The notes below the pieces were generated by a model, which saw only the letters and a program-made list of their open reading frames with translations, was not told the origin of the DNA and ran no database searches. 10,265 bases of DNA from JAVBNC01 sp031551765. Its GTDB lineage: Bacteria > Desulfobacterota > Desulfovibrionia > Desulfovibrionales > Desulfovibrionaceae. The stretch is taken from NCBI GenBank assembly GCA_031551765.1, contig JAVBNC010000138.1, positions 1 to 10,265 on the forward strand, read 5' to 3'. Of the stretch, positions 6,302 to 10,265 are shown in pieces; the first letter of the stretch is position 1; each line of letters begins with the position of its first letter. A program made the position numbers and the translations under genes.

Positions 6302-8329
6302 ATGGATGATGAGCAACGCCCCGGCTTTGGGCAGCGCCTGAAAAATATCGTGATCGGGGAAGGCGTGAACCTGGGCGACCGATCCCTGTTCCACCGCCTT
6401 TCGCTTATCGCCTTTTTCGCCTGGGTGGGCCTGGGCGCGGACGGGCTTTCCTCCTCCTGCTACGGCCCGTTCGAAGCCTTTGCCGCCCTGGGGGAACACA
6501 GCATCCTGGCCCTTATCGTGGGGCTGATGACGGCCGTGACCATTTTTGTCATCGCGGCCAGCTACTCGCAGATCATCGAGCTGTTCCCGGACGGGGGCGG
6601 GGGCTATTTCGTGGCTTCCCGCCTGCTTTCCCCCAAGCTGGGCATGTTTTCCGGCTGCGCGCTGATCATCGACTATGTGCTGACCATCACCCTGTCCATT
6701 GCCAGCGGCGCGGACGCCATTTTCAGCCTGCTGCCCGTCAGTCTGCACGCCTGGAAAGTGCCGGTGGCCATACTGGGCATTGTGCTGATCACCGTGATGA
6801 ACCTGCGGGGCGTGAAGGAATCCGTGCAGTTTCTGGTGCCGGTGTTTATGGTGTTCGTGCTCACCCACGCCTTTGCCATTATCTACGCCGTGGTGGTGCA
6901 CGCCATGGACGGCCCGGCTGTGGCGGCTCGCCTTGCCCAGGAAGTGCAGGTGAGCCACGCGGAACTGGGCACCTTCGGGCTGGCTGCGCTCCTGCTTCGG
7001 GCCTACAGCATGGGCGCCGGGACCTACACCGGCCTGGAAGCGGTGAGCAACGGCCTGCCCATGCTGCGCGAGCCCCGCGTGCAGACCGGCAAGCGCACCA
7101 TGCTGTACATGGCCGCTTCCCTGGCCGTCACCGTGCTGGGGCTGATGACGGCTTACGTGCTGTTCAACGTGCGCGTGGAAGAGGGCAAAACCCTGAACGC
7201 CACCCTGTTCGGCGCCATGACCGCTTCCTGGTCTCCTGGGATGGGGCAGGGCTTTATCCTGGTGACCCTGGCCTCGGAAGCGCTGCTGCTGTTCGTGGCG
7301 GCCCAGACGGGCTTTCTGGACGGGCCGCGGGTGCTGTCCAACATGGCCCTGGACCGCTGGCTGCCGGGCCGCTTTTCCGTGCTCTCCGACCGGCTGGTTT
7401 CCCAGAACGGCATACTCTGCTTCAGCTTCGGAGCCCTGGTGCTCATGCTGGCCTCGCAGGGCAACGTCTCGCACCTGGTGGTGCTTTACTCCATCAATGT
7501 GTTCATAACCTTTGTGCTCTCCCAGGCGGGCATGGTGCGCCACTGGTGGCAAGCGCGGGCCACGGCGCGGGCCTGGCGGCGCAAGCTGGCCATTAACGGC
7601 ATAGGCCTTTTGGTGACCGCGTCCATTCTTTGTTCCGTGGTCATCGTGAAATTTGACGAAGGCGGCTGGATCACCCTGGTGGTCACTTCGCTGCTGGTGG
7701 CCCTGGCCCTGGTGGTGCGCCGCCATTACGACGACGTGGGCCGCATGGTGCGCAAGCTGGACCTCCTGGTGGGCCGCACGGAAGCCTTTGGCCTGCCCGT
7801 GGAGCCGCTGGAGGAAGAAACGCCGCCTTCGCGCCAGGAGCGCACCGCCGTGCTTTTAGTGGGCGGCTACAACGGTCTGGGCATAAGTTCATTGCTTTCG
7901 CTGTTGAAATATCACGGCCGGAATTTCAGCAACCTGGTGTTCCTGCAGGTGGGCGTGGTGGACGCTTCGGTGTTCCGCCGCCCGGAAGACCTGGAAGCGT
8001 TGAAAACGCGCCTGGCTGCCCAGACGGGCAAGTACGCGGACCTGGTGCGGCGGCACGGCTTTCACGCCGAAGCCGTGTGGGCCGTGGGCACGGACGTGGT
8101 GGAAGAGGTGGTGAAGCTGGCCCCCGCTTTGAGCGGACAGTACCCCAGAGCGGTGTTTTTCGGCGGGCAGCTGGTGTTCAAGGAAGACAGCTTTTTCGAG
8201 CGCGTGCTGCACAACTACCAAAGCTTCAGCCTGCAGCGCAGCCTGTTCCGCATGGGCATACCCTTTGAGCTTATCCCCCTGCGCATTGAAGAGGGAGAAG
8301 AGGAAGAGGAAAAACCGGAAGCGGTATAA
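6302..8329 (+). CDS. kimA: KimA-type K+/H+ symporter (APC superfamily)
   Basis: A 675-residue inner-membrane transporter with about twelve hydrophobic segments (residues 32-475) and a cytoplasmic C-terminal domain (about 510-660). From recall it aligns along its length with Bacillus subtilis KimA (YdaO, 607 residues), a proton-coupled high-affinity potassium importer. Residues matching the K+ site of KimA are present: D47 and Y54 in GADGLSSSCYG, D124, Y125, T128 and S132 in IIDYVLTITLS, T243 and E246 in TGLEA, and Y396. The C-terminus also matches (HNYQSFSLQRSLF, 637-649). It then adds an acidic tail of eight Glu. The ATG at 6302 follows AAAGGA by six bases. An upstream in-frame extension to 6068 overlaps the previous gene and is rejected. 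Databases may call it only an APC-family amino-acid permease. Potassium as substrate is inferred from the conserved ligands. Confidence 0.82.
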   Translation: MDDEQRPGFGQRLKNIVIGEGVNLGDRSLFHRLSLIAFFAWVGLGADGLSSSCYGPFEAFAALGEHSILALIVGLMTAVTIFVIAASYSQIIELFPDGGGGYFVASRLLSPKLGMFSGCALIIDYVLTITLSIASGADAIFSLLPVSLHAWKVPVAILGIVLITVMNLRGVKESVQFLVPVFMVFVLTHAFAIIYAVVVHAMDGPAVAARLAQEVQVSHAELGTFGLAALLLRAYSMGAGTYTGLEAVSNGLPMLREPRVQTGKRTMLYMAASLAVTVLGLMTAYVLFNVRVEEGKTLNATLFGAMTASWSPGMGQGFILVTLASEALLLFVAAQTGFLDGPRVLSNMALDRWLPGRFSVLSDRLVSQNGILCFSFGALVLMLASQGNVSHLVVLYSINVFITFVLSQAGMVRHWWQARATARAWRRKLAINGIGLLVTASILCSVVIVKFDEGGWITLVVTSLLVALALVVRRHYDDVGRMVRKLDLLVGRTEAFGLPVEPLEEETPPSRQERTAVLLVGGYNGLGISSLLSLLKYHGRNFSNLVFLQVGVVDASVFRRPEDLEALKTRLAAQTGKYADLVRRHGFHAEAVWAVGTDVVEEVVKLAPALSGQYPRAVFFGGQLVFKEDSFFERVLHNYQSFSLQRSLFRMGIPFELIPLRIEEGEEEEEKPEAV

Positions 8330-8339
8330 AAACCGCGCG

Positions 8340-8389
8340 AAAAGCCGCGCCTGGCACGCTGAGAGGGGCGGACACGGCGCGGCTTTTTT
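8340..8389 (+). terminator. Strong intrinsic terminator after the K+ symporter
   Basis: AAAAGCCGCGCC (8340-8351) pairs with GGCGCGGCTTTT (8376-8387) around a 24-base loop, and the T-run continues to six bases. It starts 10 bases after the TAA. The A-run on the left arm means it could also work on the opposite strand. Confidence 0.85.
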
Positions 8390-8395
8390 GCGTCC

Positions 8396-8415
8396 GGCTT
8401 CCCTCTGGGGAAGCC
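8396..8415. repeat. 8-bp inverted repeat between terminator and dcuC promoter
   Basis: GGCTTCCC (8396-8403) and GGGAAGCC (8408-8415) pair perfectly around a 4-base loop. Flanking GTCC (8392-8395) and GGAC (8424-8427) could extend it with an 8-base bulge. It has no T-tract, so it is not an obvious terminator. It sits about 70 bases upstream of the candidate dcuC promoter. Confidence 0.4.
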
Positions 8416-8484
8416 GTCACTCCGGACCGGCGGCGGCCTGGGGAAGCGGCGCGGGAAAAGTCATCGGCATGAAGCGTTTTCCCC

Positions 8485-8513
8485 TTGGCAGCGGAGGGAA
8501 GTCCTCATACTAT
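8485..8513 (+). promoter_or_regulatory. Candidate sigma-70-type promoter for dcuC
   Basis: TTGGCA (8485-8490, five of six matches to TTGACA) and TACTAT (8508-8513, four of six to TATAAT) with an ideal 17-base spacer. Transcription would begin near 8520, leaving a leader of about 82 bases. In that leader TTG-TTCAG-CAA (8541-8551) is a short inverted repeat of unknown meaning. Confidence 0.6.
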
Positions 8514-8601
8514 CGCCGCGCTTTGAGGCGTAATGGCCTTTGTTCAGCAACCGGCAGCCAGACCGCGCACAAACTTACCGCGCGGAGGTAAAGGAGCCCG
8601 T

Positions 8602-9981
8602 ATGGCAGGCGTTCTGATATCCCTTGTTCTCGTGGCGGTGATGATCCGCATGCTGCTGAAAAACTACCAGCCGCAGTTCGTGCTTTTCGGCGGCGGGCTG
8701 TTCCTGCTTTTCGCCTCCATTCTGATGGGCATTCCGGTCAAGGCGCTGCTGCCCGGCAAAACCCAGGCCATGGGCTTCATCTGGTTCGAGCCCTTCCAGG
8801 CCCTGATGTCGCTTATGAGCAACCGCGTGGCCGGCCTGGGCTTAATCATCATGACCGCCGGCGGCTTTTCCAGCTACATGAACAAAATCGGGGCCAGCCG
8901 AGCCATGGTGGACGTGGTGGTTCGGCCCCTGCGGCTGATCCGCTCCCCGTATATCGTGCTGGCGGCGGCCTTTCTGGTGGGCCAGGCCCTGAAAATGTTT
9001 ATCCCCAGCGCTTCGGGCCTGGGGCTTCTGCTCATGGTCACCGTGTTCCCCATTCTGATGCGCCTGGGACTCGGGCCCCTGTCTTCCACGGCGGCCGTGG
9101 CCTGTACCGGCGGCATCGACTTCGGTCCGGCGGACGGCCAGGCCATTCTGGCGGCCAGGATAGCCAACATGGACCCCACGGAATACTTCGTCACCGTGCT
9201 GCCCGTCATCGGGGCCGGGGTGGTGGCCGTGACAGTGGTGCTGGTGGCCGTGCAGATCTGGATGGACCGCAAGGCGGGCCACACCATAGCGGCCGGTCTG
9301 GCCGCCCTGCCCAAGCTGGACGAAAAGGAAGAGGACAAGGCCCCGGTATTCTACATGATCCTCCCCGCCCTGCCGCTGGTGCTGCTGCTCACCTGCAGCC
9401 GCTACGGCATAAGCGGCATCAAGATGAGCGTCATCCCGGCCATGCTGATAGCCGTGTTTATCTCCCTGCTTTGCGAGATAGGGCGGCGCAAAGGGGACAT
9501 ACGCCTGGTTTCCAAGCAGCTGATGAGCTTTTTCGAGGGCATGGGCATGCAGTTCACCAACGTGGTCAGCCTGATCGTGGCCGGGGAGCTGTTCGCCCAG
9601 GGGCTGATGGCCATAGGCGCGGTGGATACCCTGATCAAGGCCGTGCAGAACTCCGGCTTCACCAGCATGGCCATGATTCTGATCATGACGGCTTTCATCA
9701 CCACCATCACCATCATCATGGGTTCGGGCAACGCGGCCTTTTTCTCTTTCGCGGCCCTGGTGCCCAAGATGGCGGAAGGCATGGGCATTTCCGCCTTCGC
9801 CATGATCGTGCCCCTGCAGTTCTGTTCCGGCATAGGCCGCATCATGTCGCCCATCAGCGGGGCCATGATCGCGGAATCCGGCATCGCGGGCATCTCGTCC
9901 TTCGACCTGGTGCGCCGCACCTTCCTGCCCATGCTGGCGGGCGCGGTCACGTGTACCGTTATGTCGTTGATCATAACGTGA
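8602..9981 (+). CDS. dcuC: DcuC-family C4-dicarboxylate transporter
   Basis: A 459-residue polytopic inner-membrane carrier of the DcuC family, close to the E. coli length of 461. DcuC exports succinate or exchanges it for fumarate or malate during anaerobic growth. Recognisable blocks include LGLIIMTAGGFSSYMNKIGAS (79-99), KMFIPSASGLGLLLMVTVFPIL (131-152), CTGGIDFGPADGQ (168-180), a cytoplasmic loop rich in Lys, Glu and Asp at 238-247, MGSGNAAFFSF (373-383) and CSGIGRIMSPISGAMIAESGI (408-428). The start ATG at 8602 follows AAAGGAG (8590-8596) by five bases. An upstream in-frame ATG at 8533 would add a non-hydrophobic basic stretch and has no such site. The exact substrate is inferred; related carriers move other dicarboxylates. 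The gene stands alone between the symporter terminator and a hairpin-rich end. Confidence 0.9.
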   Translation: MAGVLISLVLVAVMIRMLLKNYQPQFVLFGGGLFLLFASILMGIPVKALLPGKTQAMGFIWFEPFQALMSLMSNRVAGLGLIIMTAGGFSSYMNKIGASRAMVDVVVRPLRLIRSPYIVLAAAFLVGQALKMFIPSASGLGLLLMVTVFPILMRLGLGPLSSTAAVACTGGIDFGPADGQAILAARIANMDPTEYFVTVLPVIGAGVVAVTVVLVAVQIWMDRKAGHTIAAGLAALPKLDEKEEDKAPVFYMILPALPLVLLLTCSRYGISGIKMSVIPAMLIAVFISLLCEIGRRKGDIRLVSKQLMSFFEGMGMQFTNVVSLIVAGELFAQGLMAIGAVDTLIKAVQNSGFTSMAMILIMTAFITTITIIMGSGNAAFFSFAALVPKMAEGMGISAFAMIVPLQFCSGIGRIMSPISGAMIAESGIAGISSFDLVRRTFLPMLAGAVTCTVMSLIIT

Positions 9982-10017
9982 TGAAGAACTAGCTGCCGAA
10001 GCCAATGAAGAATGAGA

Positions 10018-10061
10018 GCAGGGCTCTGCCCTGCACCCGCCAGGGGGCAGCGGCCCCCTGG
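10018..10061. repeat. Paired GC-rich hairpins, REP-like intergenic element
   Basis: Two adjacent perfect hairpins. GCAGGGC-TCT-GCCCTGC spans 10018-10034. Five bases on, CCAGGGGGC (10040-10048) pairs with GCCCCCTGG (10053-10061) around AGCG. Each arm is followed by an ACCCGC word (10035-10040 and 10062-10067), giving the element a two-unit look. Its composition resembles short dispersed palindromic repeats seen between genes of gut bacteria, but copy number cannot be judged from one window. Confidence 0.55.
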
Positions 10062-10080
10062 ACCCGCGATTAGGGGTAAA

Positions 10081-10104
10081 ACATGAAGGGATTGCCCTTC
10101 ATGT
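10081..10104. repeat. Perfect 10-bp inverted repeat
   Basis: ACATGAAGGG (10081-10090) pairs with CCCTTCATGT (10095-10104) around the loop ATTG. Flanking TAAA (10077-10080) and TTTA (10107-10110) can extend the stem past a two-base bulge. The only tail is AATTTA, so terminator activity is possible but not obvious. Confidence 0.5.
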
Positions 10105-10121
10105 AATTTACGGCAAAACAG

Positions 10122-10153
10122 AAGCCCTGACCGGAAGTTCCGGCCAGGGCTTT
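10122..10153. terminator. Probable terminator hairpin beyond dcuC
   Basis: AAGCCCTG (10122-10129) pairs with CAGGGCTT (10145-10152). After one mismatch, CCGGAA (10131-10136) pairs with TTCCGG (10138-10143), so the stem is long. The T-run is only three bases and the left flank is A-rich (AAAACAG), so it may act in both directions. It is 140 bases from the dcuC stop and may also serve a convergent gene outside the window. Confidence 0.55.
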
Positions 10154-10265
10154 GCGTTAACCCGGTAAAGTGGTTTGGAGGAGGGGGTTGGCGCGGAACC
10201 ATTTTTGCCCCAACCGGTCCGACCCAATCGATGCCTGTTCTCAGGACCGGGCTCTGCAGGACTGG

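Larger units (their letters stand above)
9982..10265. other. Gene-free, hairpin-rich intergenic stretch
   Basis: I find no credible gene in these 284 bases. They hold a double GC-rich hairpin (10018-10061), a 10-bp hairpin (10081-10104), a probable terminator (10122-10153) and a weaker inverted repeat GGTTGG (10186-10191) with CCAACC (10210-10215). The remaining sequence to the window edge shows no start codon with a ribosome site leading into a gene. Confidence 0.6.

Noticed and set aside
8533..8601. N-terminal extension of dcuC
   Set aside because: The extra residues are basic and polar, with no ribosome site near 8533, while AAAGGAG lies five bases before the ATG at 8602.
9696..9719. Run of eight histidine codons, looking like a His tag
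   Set aside because: It is out of frame with dcuC, where the same bases encode the Ile/Thr-rich helix before MGSGN. It is not a tag or vector trace.

Overview
The window is GC-rich and gene-dense, with seven protein genes and no RNA genes, CRISPR array or insertion sequence. Two pieces of evidence suggest a Desulfovibrio-like sulfate or sulfite reducer (Desulfovibrionaceae). One is a siroheme decarboxylase subunit (AhbB) beside glutamate-1-semialdehyde aminotransferase (HemL), the signature of the siroheme-dependent heme route of these bacteria. The other is the anaerobic transporter set (a DcuC-type dicarboxylate carrier and an NhaC-type antiporter). The genus is not proven by the sequence.

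Left half, minus strand. Read in the direction of transcription, ahbB (5150-4668) leads into hemL (4641-3364) and then a 536-residue membrane glycosyltransferase-like gene (3348-1738). Gaps are only 15-26 bases, so this looks like one operon. After a 230-base regulatory gap, with an AT-rich promoter-like patch, a perfect 14-bp palindrome and small hairpins, comes an NhaC-type Na+/H+ antiporter (1507-203). Its frame is stopped by a TAG codon, but coding clearly continues in the same frame for 32 more residues to a TGA at 104-106.

Right half, plus strand. Diverging from ahbB is a QueG-like double [4Fe-4S] protein (5284-6168), closed by a hairpin terminator. Next is a KimA-type K+/H+ symporter (6302-8329) with its own promoter-like sequence and a strong intrinsic terminator. 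Then comes a DcuC-family C4-dicarboxylate transporter (8602-9981) behind a good sigma-70-type promoter. The last 284 bases hold no gene but four successive inverted repeats, one of them a probable terminator.

Together the genes describe housekeeping of an anaerobe: the supply of 5-aminolevulinate and siroheme decarboxylation for heme, sodium/proton and potassium homeostasis, and dicarboxylate exchange. No multi-gene novel system is visible. The most notable item is the in-frame amber codon in the antiporter, which is either a recent nonsense mutation, a sequencing error, or a recoded codon. Pyrrolysine use is known in the related Bilophila wadsworthia.
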